A DNA stretch of 64,000 bases from Aaosphaeria pasadenensis (Eukaryota > Ascomycota > Dothideomycetes > Pleosporales). This document shows positions 11,460 to 20,376 of the stretch, piece after piece. Numbering within the stretch: the first letter of the stretch is position 1; every line of letters begins with the position of its first letter. The stretch covers positions 868,001 to 932,000 of the forward strand of contig JAKLMB010000006.1 of assembly GCA_022813625.1 (NCBI GenBank). Direction: 5' to 3'. The notes under the pieces were generated by a model. It was not told the origin of the DNA. It saw nothing but the letters and a program-made list of their open reading frames with translations, and did no database searches. Both the position numbers and the translations under genes were made by a program.

Positions 11460-12623
11460 ATGGCTTCCTCAAGTACTACACAGGGTGCAATTGTACTCTC
11501 AGTGTTTTTCCTCCCAATCGTGACCTATTTCCTATACATCCGACTCACGACTCAAGCACAATCCAAATCGTTGAATACCAAACCTCATCGTGATGCTGGA
11601 CCCCTTCCAGCACCAACTAAGATCACGAAATTGCTCATCCATCCTATCAAAAGCTGTCATGGAATATCCGTACCATCCGCAAAGCTCTTGCCCACAGGTC
11701 TGGATCTAGGTAGGCCTATACACGTCCTCTGCATAACACCGCCATTGAACACTGAACTAAATGATTGCACAGATCGCCAATGGATGTGGGTGAGCTATCC
11801 AGATTACAAATTCCTCACGATTCGCAACCTCTCCAAGATGACTCTCATCCGCCCGACCTACGACTCCTCAACCGACACCCTGACCATCACGGCGCCCGCC
11901 CCAAACTCCATCGACGAGAAGTTCCAATTCTCCATCCCAGCGCACCCTTCCGCATCCTGGCTCGCCTCCAACACCTCCCTCGTCGACGCCACCGTCTGGA
12001 GCGCCGTGACGCCCGCACATTGCTACTCCGCTGAACTAACAAACCAATTCAACGACTTCTTCGGCGGGGAAGTCCGTCTCGTCTACAAATCGCCATTCAG
12101 CGACGTCCCGAGGCCACTCGTCTCCAACGGCGCACCCAAGGTCCTAGGACGAAACGCATCAACATGTTTCCCAGACCTCATGCCCATCCTCGTGGGCACC
12201 GAAGCCAGCATCGACGAACTCAACACCCGTCTCCAAGCCGCGGAAGGCCTCACAATCCCAGTCACGAGGTTCAGACCGAACATCCTCGTCAAAGGTGACG
12301 CGACGAAACCTTGGGACGAAGATCGCTGGAAGACGCTGCGGATCACGTCAAGCGCTGAGAAAGATGGGGAGCTCGTGCTGGATATCACGCAGCGGTGTGC
12401 GCGGTGCCAGGTACCTAATGTTGATACGGAGAGTGGGGAGAAGAATCCTAGACAGCCGTGGGATACGCTGATGAAGTATAGGAGGATTGATGAGGGGATC
12501 ACGTTTAAGCCTTGCTTTGGGATGCTGTGTGTGCCGAGGGGCGAGGGGATGGTGGTTAGGGTTGGGGATAGGCTTGAGGTCACGGAGGTCACGGGGGATC
12601 ATAGGTATCTTGCGGGGATGTGA
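11460..12623 (+). CDS. MOSC-domain protein, mARC-like molybdenum-cofactor reductase
   Basis: Member of the family of mitochondrial amidoxime-reducing components, which bind molybdenum cofactor and reduce N-hydroxylated compounds using cytochrome b5. The proposed structure is 11460..11709 and 11773..12623, encoding 366 residues. A single membrane segment lies near the N-terminus (about residues 8-26). The MOSC N-terminal beta-barrel motif (HPIKSC, then GLDLDRQWM) is restored exactly by splicing. The C-terminal MOSC domain shows RFRPNILV and the RCARC segment that aligns with the cofactor cysteine region of mARC, followed by the VDxxSG turn. The 63-nt intron is a multiple of three without a stop, so the unspliced message would encode 21 extra residues in the middle of the MOSC_N motif. 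The ATG at 11460 is the first in frame. Its neighbour two genes on is a MOT1-type molybdate transporter. Confidence 0.85.
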   Translation: MASSSTTQGAIVLSVFFLPIVTYFLYIRLTTQAQSKSLNTKPHRDAGPLPAPTKITKLLIHPIKSCHGISVPSAKLLPTGLDLGRPIHVLCITPPLNTELNDCTDRQWMWVSYPDYKFLTIRNLSKMTLIRPTYDSSTDTLTITAPAPNSIDEKFQFSIPAHPSASWLASNTSLVDATVWSAVTPAHCYSAELTNQFNDFFGGEVRLVYKSPFSDVPRPLVSNGAPKVLGRNASTCFPDLMPILVGTEASIDELNTRLQAAEGLTIPVTRFRPNILVKGDATKPWDEDRWKTLRITSSAEKDGELVLDITQRCARCQVPNVDTESGEKNPRQPWDTLMKYRRIDEGITFKPCFGMLCVPRGEGMVVRVGDRLEVTEVTGDHRYLAGM

Positions 12624-13124
12624 GATTTGAATATAATCGGCATGGAAACTTTTATCTCTTCTTAGGGGATATGGAAATTGGAAGAGCTAGAGTTGTGTTG
12701 ATAAGAGTTTGAATCATCGAAGAGAGACAGTGGATTATTCATGTATATGGATTTTGTAACGCTTGTTCTTTTCTAGAGAAAACATACAAAGATACTGCAG
12801 ACTATTTGAAATTGACTTGCTGAAGCTTGTTTCTACTTATCACGATGATATTTCTTTCGTGAATTAAGCAGACCATTTGGGTGTACTAACCTAAACAGGA
12901 AATCTGAACCGTGAACGCGAAAACACGTGCACCACTGTCTTCCTCATCCCAGGTTTATCAAAATCCTCGTGTAACATGCATCCGACACGGTCCACCCGGG
13001 ACGCAATCCGTCATCAATATCTAATGCTACACTTGTGATCGGAGTTACTAACAATGGTTCAACGTCCGGAGATCCGAGGCATTTCTGCTAACAGATGGGT
13101 CTACTGCAGCGGATGAATACGAGC

Positions 13125-13131
13125 GGCTAAA
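13125..13131 (+). promoter_or_regulatory. GGCTAAA box, candidate XlnR/Xyr1 site (distal)
   Basis: Exact match to the GGCTAAA element bound by the fungal xylanolytic activator XlnR/Xyr1, about 300 nt upstream of the GH43 start. Function is inferred from the motif and its place in front of a glycosidase gene. Confidence 0.4.
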
Positions 13132-13269
13132 GGCACCATCTGTACCGCGAAACACCACCGCGTTTCCCTCAATCACTCAGTCTGGAACGATGTCATTTTA
13201 ACAGCGCCTTTTGTGAATCACAAGACACCATCTCTCGGCCTCTAAGGTAGCTAGGCTAGCCGTGCCGAT

Positions 13270-13288
13270 GGCTAATGTATTGGCTAAA
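13270..13288 (+). promoter_or_regulatory. Paired GGCTAA boxes, candidate XlnR/Xyr1 double site
   Basis: GGCTAAT (13270-13276) and GGCTAAA (13282-13288) stand in direct orientation with starts 12 nt apart, roughly 145-165 nt upstream of the GH43 ATG. Closely spaced GGCTAA motifs are typical of Xyr1/XlnR targets. Binding is inferred, not shown. Confidence 0.5.
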
Positions 13289-13432
13289 TTCGCCACGAAT
13301 TGGGCCTTTTGCTGTTTGGCGGGGTCGTTCTTAAGAGCTTTATGATTCCGTGACCTTAGCTCTGTGCTATTGACCTACAATCAACGATTGAACGAACAAT
13401 TTGCTGAAAAAGTGGTTTGCAACTCCATCACC

Positions 13433-14425
13433 ATGGCTGACAAGGACCCCATCGTCACCCACGTATTCACAGCCGACCCCTCCGCGCACGTCTTCAATGG
13501 CAAGCTCTTCATCTATCCGTCGCACGACCGGGAGACCGACATCCCCAACAATGACAACGGCGACCAATACGACATGAACGACTACCACGTCTTCAGCATG
13601 GAAGAGGTCGGCGGACCAGTCACAGACCACGGCGTCGTTTTGAAACAAGAAGACGTGCCGTGGGTGTCGAAGCAATTGTGGGCGCCAGATGCCGCGACCA
13701 AGAACGGCAAATACTACCTATATTTCCCCGCCCGGGACAAGGATGGCATCTTCAGAGTGGGCGTTGCGGAAGGCGACAAGCCCGAAGGCCCATTTAAACC
13801 GGAACCGGAGCCGATTCAGGGTAGCTTCAGCATCGACCCCGCTACGTTCGTGGACGATGACGGCCAGGCGTATCTGTACTTTGGAGGAATCTGGGGGGGC
13901 CAGTTGCAATGCTGGACGACGGGTGAATTTCAGAGGGATGCGTATTCGACCATGGAAGCACAGGATGGCCCCGCGCTGTCTGCCAAGGTCGGCAGGCTCA
14001 ACGACGATATGAAGTCTTTTGCCTCGCCCCCGCAAGACGTCCTTCTTCTCGATGGTGAGACTGGGCAGCCAATCCACTCGTCTGATCACGATCGACGTTT
14101 CTTCGAAGCTGCGTGGCTGCACAAGTACAATGGAAAGTACTACTTTTCGTACTCAACCGGTGATACACACTATTTGGCGTATGGTATTAGCGACAGCCCG
14201 TTGGGCCCATTCACATATGGAGGGAGGATTTTGGAACCGGTCTTGGGATGGACTACTCACCACTCCATCGCGGAGTTCAAAGGAAAGTGGTATCTGTTCT
14301 ATCACGACACAAGTATCTCCGGGAAGAACCATTTAAGGTGTGTCAAGATAAGAGAGATTGTCTATGATGCGGAGGGCAAGATTCAGCTGGCAGAACCTCA
14401 AGCCAAACTTGAGACGACTGCATAG
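13433..14425 (+). CDS. Glycoside hydrolase family 43 protein, no signal peptide
   Basis: Five-bladed beta-propeller glycosidase; the family includes beta-xylosidases, alpha-arabinofuranosidases and arabinanases. With the ATG at 13433 (good CACC ATGG context) the protein has 330 residues, about one GH43 domain and nothing more. The three catalytic acids are in place: Asp15 (DPSAHVF, base), Asp135 (SIDPATF, pKa modulator) and Glu225 (FFEAAW, acid). Repeated YYLYF/YYFSY blade motifs are visible. An upstream in-frame ATG at 13364 would add 23 residues with no signal peptide. The protein therefore looks cytosolic and probably acts on imported xylo- or arabino-oligosaccharides. It has no intron, unlike most neighbours. 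The substrate cannot be told from sequence. GGCTAA boxes in the promoter hint at xylose-type induction. Confidence 0.85.
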   Translation: MADKDPIVTHVFTADPSAHVFNGKLFIYPSHDRETDIPNNDNGDQYDMNDYHVFSMEEVGGPVTDHGVVLKQEDVPWVSKQLWAPDAATKNGKYYLYFPARDKDGIFRVGVAEGDKPEGPFKPEPEPIQGSFSIDPATFVDDDGQAYLYFGGIWGGQLQCWTTGEFQRDAYSTMEAQDGPALSAKVGRLNDDMKSFASPPQDVLLLDGETGQPIHSSDHDRRFFEAAWLHKYNGKYYFSYSTGDTHYLAYGISDSPLGPFTYGGRILEPVLGWTTHHSIAEFKGKWYLFYHDTSISGKNHLRCVKIREIVYDAEGKIQLAEPQAKLETTA

Positions 14426-14972
14426 ATTGTGTTATCACGAATCATAATGAATGAAATAATGTGAACAAAATCCATCAACATAAGCCAATGAACTTGTTTG
14501 TTTGGTTTCGCACGCAATAAAGTCAACTGTTATGGCTTGCTAGTGCAGAACAATATTTCCTTTTTGGGTATACCTGGTCTTGTTGCCATTGATTCCAGCA
14601 CTAAATTGTAGTTTGTACAACCTGACTATTGGTACATAGTCTTACACTAAGCACCGCCATACATTGTTTCGGTACGCTTGCCATCAAAACAGACAAAGCA
14701 GATATCAGGGTACGATGGGACGACACGTGGGAGGGTTCAGCGGCAGGTGACGTCTGTCAGTGTGGCACTGTGTGGCTTCTTACGGCTTAGCGACCAAACC
14801 CGCATCAGCCTGCATCTCCGAAAGTGCCGTACGCGAAGCATATTTAACTCCCTGTCACTGCCCACAACATTTTTTTTATAATTATTGATAAGAAACAGAT
14901 TTTACCTTGTGGAGCTCCCTCGAATACCTTCTTCTGTACGCCTATTCTTAGGGCGACGCGCACGCCGGCGTC
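14426..14972. other. Intergenic region, MOT1-like promoter
   Basis: No supported gene. A TATTTAA element at 14841-14847, about 130 nt before the transporter ATG, is a possible core promoter. An eight-T run follows at about 14870. Confidence 0.45.
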
Positions 14973-16382
14973 ATGATTTCTTTGCCTAAGCTCGCGAACC
15001 CATCTCCGCATCTCCGCCGGGTCTATCATCACAATGTGAGAACCGTGAGGACTTCGCTTCTTTCAGAGCTCTCGGGATCGCTCGGAGACTTGGGGACTCT
15101 TCTTCCTCTTATGACGGCTTTGGCTATCACAGGATCCATTTCTTTGCCTGCGACACTTCTGTTCACGGGCGCAGCGAACATGCTGACGGGCACCGCGTTT
15201 GGCATACCATTACCAGTCCAGCCTATGAAAGCCATCGCAGCGGTCGCAATAGCTCAGAAATTCACCATCGAGGAGAACGCGACAGCAGGACTGGTGGTGG
15301 CTAGTTTGGTGGGCATCTTGAGTGTCACGGGCTTGATCAACTGGGCGAACCGCGTGACGCCAGTACCCGTGGTAAAAGGCATCCAAGTTGGAGCTGGATT
15401 ATCTCTCTGCATGAGCGCTGGATCTTCTCTTCTGGCACCACTTGGCTGGACTGGACCGTGGTGGGGAGACAATCTTCTATGGGCCATCGCAGCAGCCTTG
15501 TTCCTCCTCCTAACTTTGGCATATCCAAAACTTCCTTACGCCATCATCGTCTTCACCATCGGGATCATACTCTCCCTCGCATCTCCAACCAGCAACTCCC
15601 AACCTCCCACTCCCTCCCACTCCATCCCCATCGTCCACCCATCCGCCCACGATTTCTGGAAAGCCACCACCACCGCCTCCCTCGGCCAACTCCCCCTAAC
15701 CCTCCTCAACTCCGTCATCGCCGTCTCCGCTCTCGCCAGCGACCTCCTCCCCTCCCCACCGTACCCGCCAACCCCCAGCGTAACTCAAATCGGGACCTCC
15801 GTCTCGCTCTTCAACCTCATCGGCTGTTGGTTCGGCGCGATGCCCGTGTGCCACGGGTCCGGCGGGCTCGCCGGCCAATTCCGCTTCGGGGCCCGCAGCG
15901 GCGCGAGCATCATCTTCCTCGGGGCGCTCAAGTTCTCCCTGGGGATAATCGCCTTCTTCCACCCGTCCGCGATCGTGGGCGTCCTCGCCGGCATCCCAAA
16001 GTCCATCCTCGGGATCCTGGTCCTCGCCGCGGGGATCGAACTCGCGAAGGTCGGCGAGAGCGTCAACACGGACGCGCGAGACCTCCGCGTGCTGAATGTC
16101 GATCGCAGCTGGGACGGGAAGCGCGTGAAGACGCTCGACGAGCAGGAGAAGAAGGATCGGTGGGCTGTCATGCTCGTCACGGTCGCCGCGCTGTTGGCGT
16201 TTAAGAACGATGCTGTGGGGTTTGTGGCTGGGTTGTGCTGGAGTGGTGGGATTGTGGCGGCGAGGAGGGTGGAGGTTTGGAGGGCGGAGAGGCAGGGGAG
16301 GCCGTTTTGGAGGGGGAGTGTGAATGGGAGGGAGGAGGTGTCGGCGCTGTTGGAGCATGAGGAGTCGGATACTATTGCGTAG
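14973..16382 (+). CDS. MOT1-family molybdate transporter (sulfate-transporter-like)
   Basis: Membrane carrier related to SulP proteins but lacking the STAS domain, the hallmark of MOT1 high-affinity molybdate transporters. It has 469 residues and no intron. About ten hydrophobic segments are visible. Family motifs are the ELSGSLGDLGTLLPL block at about residues 32-46 and PVQPMKAIAAVAI at about 83-95, with a second copy of the motif architecture in the C-terminal half (GAMPVCHGSGGLAGQFRFGAR). The C-terminal 40 residues are charged and cytosolic. Molybdate as substrate is inferred from the family. The nearby mARC-like gene, which needs molybdenum cofactor, fits that reading. The second half is markedly GC-rich at third codon positions, which produces long spurious frames on both strands. 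Confidence 0.85.
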   Translation: MISLPKLANPSPHLRRVYHHNVRTVRTSLLSELSGSLGDLGTLLPLMTALAITGSISLPATLLFTGAANMLTGTAFGIPLPVQPMKAIAAVAIAQKFTIEENATAGLVVASLVGILSVTGLINWANRVTPVPVVKGIQVGAGLSLCMSAGSSLLAPLGWTGPWWGDNLLWAIAAALFLLLTLAYPKLPYAIIVFTIGIILSLASPTSNSQPPTPSHSIPIVHPSAHDFWKATTTASLGQLPLTLLNSVIAVSALASDLLPSPPYPPTPSVTQIGTSVSLFNLIGCWFGAMPVCHGSGGLAGQFRFGARSGASIIFLGALKFSLGIIAFFHPSAIVGVLAGIPKSILGILVLAAGIELAKVGESVNTDARDLRVLNVDRSWDGKRVKTLDEQEKKDRWAVMLVTVAALLAFKNDAVGFVAGLCWSGGIVAARRVEVWRAERQGRPFWRGSVNGREEVSALLEHEESDTIA

Positions 16383-17324
16383 GGTGGGGGCGTGGTTGTA
16401 ATGTCTCTTTTCTTTCGATCTGTATATCCTTTTTTTGGATTTGACTTTTTGATGAGTGTCGGATACCCATAAATACCTGAGCATGAGCGGTACATGATTG
16501 GCATGATGCATTCCTTATGACATACTCGATAGAACATATTTTTACAAGGACATTTCGACGAGTTCTCTCATGGTGTGTTTTCATATCCGATTTGATGTTC
16601 TGAGGTCATGTCATTGCATTGGCGAAGACATTTGATAGTAAAATGCATCACTGAGGGACCTCGCAACAGCTTGACGTCGAAACGGAACTAACGCTGTACA
16701 GTAGTCTGTGAGTAATTAGATGCATCAAGAAATACCGGGAGCAGACGTAGATAAGATGACTGTAGCCCTCTATCTAGGGTTTTAATTTGGTATTCTAATG
16801 TCGTGTTCTAGTGCAAGAAGAGGCACATTTTATAGTGCAAAGGCATGTATGATTGTTGTTTCGAGAATCGCCGTATAAAATGTCAGGAGACATTAATAGA
16901 CGACAGAAATGTTCCTTTGATAAATGTTCATTACCTCATATCACTCCTTTTCTGAATTGGTAGTTTTTGTCTTGCGAAGGTGTGGAAATTCAGCATTGAA
17001 AGTTCAACGGTAGGGTAATCCTAACGTTTGAGTGTTAACTTTAATTTCTACATCTCGTGATAAGATATAAATCTTGTATGTATAATGCACAGCCCATAAG
17101 ATGTACGTACATCCCATACAATGTACAGCCTCAATGTGGCCAATTACCATCGATCGTTAAGCGACCTGCAGTTGTGACGTCCAGCTGTGCTGCTGTGTGA
17201 GGAACTTGGCGTACGATTGAGCTCAGCCTCATTGCACCTCTTCCTGTTCAATCCAGCTTTTCTCTACATTCGCGAGATTTTGTTCTTGGAACAAGGTCTC
17301 CCGACGAACATTCCGAGTTTGAAT
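16383..17324. other. Intergenic region
   Basis: No supported gene in about 940 bases. The sequence is AT-rich from 16,400 to 17,120 and then holds the leader of the following gene. No repeat or RNA recognised. Confidence 0.5.
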
Positions 17325-19975
17325 ATGGCGGAGTCAGTTGGAGTGCCTGGTTCTCACCGGGAAACCTATCGTTATGATCCCCCGCCTCGTCGCCGTCGCG
17401 CAGCAACGCCGCCTATACACTATGTGCCTCGATCGTCTGCAGCAGCAAGACAAGGGATACCGCTATGGGAACATGAATCAAGGCCTAGCAAACGCTTGAA
17501 GCCTAGCAGTCATGGAGAATTACCATCCGTCGACGTTGACCGCCTTGTGACCGACTCCGTTGTTAGCAAAGGGCTTATTTCTGCCGACATAATGGATTTC
17601 TTTGATAGGAGCCATCCAGAGAGGGAAGATGACGACAATAAACCTGCCAATGGCAGCAGCAATGATGCCGGGAATCATCGACCATCACTCGCAGATCACA
17701 GGTACGTTCTCGCACATGGAGAGCACGGGAGTGAGAGGACCTAACGCGTGGATTTTTGAATGTGTTATTTATTTGTAAATAGTAACAGAACGCAACTTCC
17801 ACTCAAGCGTTTAGGTTTGACACTCCTTTAGCATCGAAGTCTCTCTAGGCATTCATGTACTGATTCAATGGACAGTAGATTCTCTAGTGAACGACAGCTT
17901 GGCCAGAAAGCTCTACAGAGCTCGTCGCAAGCCTACGATAAACAGCTCCTTTCTAAGATCGGTGGACCCAACACATCGGACATGCCACACCTAATAACGA
18001 TGCCAGGATCTGGGAAATCTCAGATCGTAGATTACATAAACAAACATGCGACAACACCAACATCTCAAACATCTGAGGTCAGAGAACGCAGATACATACC
18101 TCCGCCACCCATGCCTCCATGGTTGGAGTTTAACTATGTACCGGCACAAGCACTGAGGAAGGCGGCGGATCGTCAGATGTACAAGAAGAAGTTGCTTAAG
18201 AAAGGACATATTGGATCATATGACATATCTGCGAGTTCTCTAAGCAGAGAAGAAATCAACGCCAATACAGCCAGACGCTTCATGGCCAACAAGGCATCAG
18301 GGAACGGGGAAGGAAATAGGCTCGTGAGAAACCCCCGTGATCCACGGTCCAGCTGTGCGTAGTATTCGACGGTATCTTATCTATCACGACGATGTTGACA
18401 AAAACAGTTATGTCCAGTAGTCGTTCGTATGGTCGACTTGGACCGGAAATGAGCGATATACCCTGGGACTCTGATCATCCGAAAACAAGCGCATCAGATG
18501 AAGACGGCCCTGACACGATTGTTCTGAAACGAGACACTGATGGTTTTGCAACCATCGTTCGCGAATCCAATCGTAACGATGCAACAGAAATTGTCACTAA
18601 TAACATGCATCAAAATAATAACATAAGAAGGGATGTTCCCTCCCTCAGCCCTCCTCCCGGGTATAGGGAATTCCCAAAACATACCCAAACAGGCCATGAG
18701 AAAAACCCAGTTCCAAACTCGTATGATCCTATTCGGGGAGGGCGATTCGAGTCGAAACCCAAGTCCAGTGCGAATGACAGCCTTGAAGCACTTTGGAACC
18801 CGAATCAGCAGCGAGCACAAGAAAAATATGAACAGAGCAATCTGGAGCGGCGGAACAGGGCGAAGCTACTGGCAGCTCGCATTGCCCACGACAGAGGCCA
18901 GAGCTCTGACTCAAATGTGCGAAACATAACATCCTTATTAAACACACCCCCAGAATGGTCCAATGCCGTAACATCACAATCTGGAGTTGAAGATTTCGAT
19001 AGTGATGCCTCCGCGAACAGGTCCAAGCCCGTCTCCGGTGGCAATAGAAGAATTCGTGGTGGTGAGCACAGACAGCACCCACAGGAGCATCAGACTCGTC
19101 CCAATGAACCCAGGAAAGCACAGAATCAACTTTACAACACACTCACTATCTCTCAAGATACAACAACTGCTGCAACATGCCGTAGCAAGACTAGATTATG
19201 TGCCGTACTGGATCGTAGGTTACAATTTAAGGGCAAGGTTCAACAGCAAGGAGCGGCCGCACAGCCATCACAACTAAACCTTCTGCAGCCTGTTTCAGCC
19301 ATCATGAAGCACTACTGGTATTCAGCCCCTGGCGAAGTTAACGAAACTCTGCATCCTGACGATGACAAGGTGGCGAACGGGCATCACACTATTCTCTATG
19401 AGCCTGACAGGTTACAACTTAAGGGCAAGGCTCAACAACCAGGAGCGGCCGCACAGCTATCACAGCCATCACAACCAAACCGTCCGCAGCCGGCTGGAGC
19501 CACCAAGAAGTACTACTATCCAACTTCTCGCACAGTTGGGGTAACTCTGGATCCCGAGGATCTCAAGGTGGCGAACGAGCATCGCACTGTTCTCCGTGAG
19601 CCTACCAGGCGAGCACGCTCTCCTTCGCCACTGCGTCGAAGCCTGCCGCGTCCTCCCGCGGGCAAGGACAGCTCGTCTCAATACATAACAGCTCTGTCTC
19701 GTGCACCGCAACTCTCCCGCGCTGCCACCCTCAACGTGGCTGATATGGAACGTGGAAGGCCGCGACTGTTCAACCAAGTGACCTCTGAGTATACTCACCG
19801 ACCAGTCTATCTCAGAAAGGGCTACTCCCCTGACAGAGTGAGATATTCTAAAGAGTATGGTCCTGAAGATGTCAGCTACGTCTCGAGAGACTATCCCAAG
19901 CACAATTACTCGAAAGAGCGCGGCGAGCATCCCCGACCGGGCGCGACCGAACACCCCACGGTTCCTGTTTACTAG
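17325..19975 (+). CDS. Unrecognised disordered protein with internal duplication
   Basis: I do not recognise this gene. The proposed exons 17325..17701, 17876..18354 and 18408..19975 keep one frame and give 807 residues. Intron 1 is 174 nt (GTACGT donor, GGACAG acceptor) and less certain, because another acceptor exists inside it. Intron 2 is 53 nt (GTGCGT donor). The protein is hydrophilic, rich in Arg, Ser, Pro, Gln and Asn, with no signal peptide or membrane segment, so it is probably intrinsically disordered. A PPPPMPPWLEFNYVP segment followed by a Lys-rich helix (about residues 200-235) is the most ordered-looking part. Two adjacent copies of a roughly 64-residue unit lie in the third exon. 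The C-terminus has many RS/SPSP and Tyr-rich dipeptides. Nuclear location is a guess. Confidence 0.6.
19218..19609 (+). repeat. In-frame tandem duplication, unit 192-198 bp
   Basis: Unit 1 begins near 19218 and unit 2 near 19410. Each codes for LQ(F/L)KGK(V/A)QQ, GAAAQ, a Tyr-rich stretch, and a (D/E)(D/L)KVAN-x-H-x-T-(I/V)-L-x-EP ending. Unit 2 has two extra codons in the Gln/Ser part. Both units share a GCGGCCGC core. Confidence 0.8.
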
Positions 19976-20376
19976 ACACAAGACCATTGGGCGTCGCAGG
20001 TAGACGGTGTTTCTGCCCTACATCATCTTTTGATAAGGAAAGAGTACCTTTCAACCATTACCGGAGCATCAAAATGAGAAGAGGTTGAGAATGATGTATG
20101 TCCTGGACACAGGCGAAGAGGGAAATGGTCAAGAGGAACGCAGAGGCACATGTTTCAATGCATTTCAGAGTGATACAGATTGATTGAAATATCTTTCAGC
20201 GTGGGCCAATGGCTTGAAGTCTTTGTCGCATCTTGACTGTATTGCATTTTCATTTTCTTCGGCGGACGGATGATTGAAATGCCAGTCGCACTCTAAAAGA
20301 CGTCCAGAACGATCTGCTATCGAAAAACCGCCAGTATGGCATGTGATTAGATGTCATATAGCTGTCTTCCAAAATT
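19976..20376. other. Convergent 3' intergenic region
   Basis: Lies between two convergent genes and holds their 3' UTRs. No gene or repeat recognised. Confidence 0.5.

Larger units (their letters stand above)
12624..13432. other. Intergenic region, GH43 promoter
   Basis: No supported gene. The left part is the 3' flank of the MOSC gene. The right part carries three GGCTAA boxes listed separately and is the presumed GH43 promoter. Confidence 0.6.

Noticed and set aside
15458..16511. Overlapping long frames on both strands within the MOT1-like gene
   Set aside because: They arise from high third-position GC in the transporter gene; compositions are Arg/Pro/His-rich without domains.
17702..17875. 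Extra small exon inside the 174-nt intron of the unknown gene
   Set aside because: An acceptor near 17780 exists, but the short open piece after it leads to no clean donor and adds nothing recognisable.
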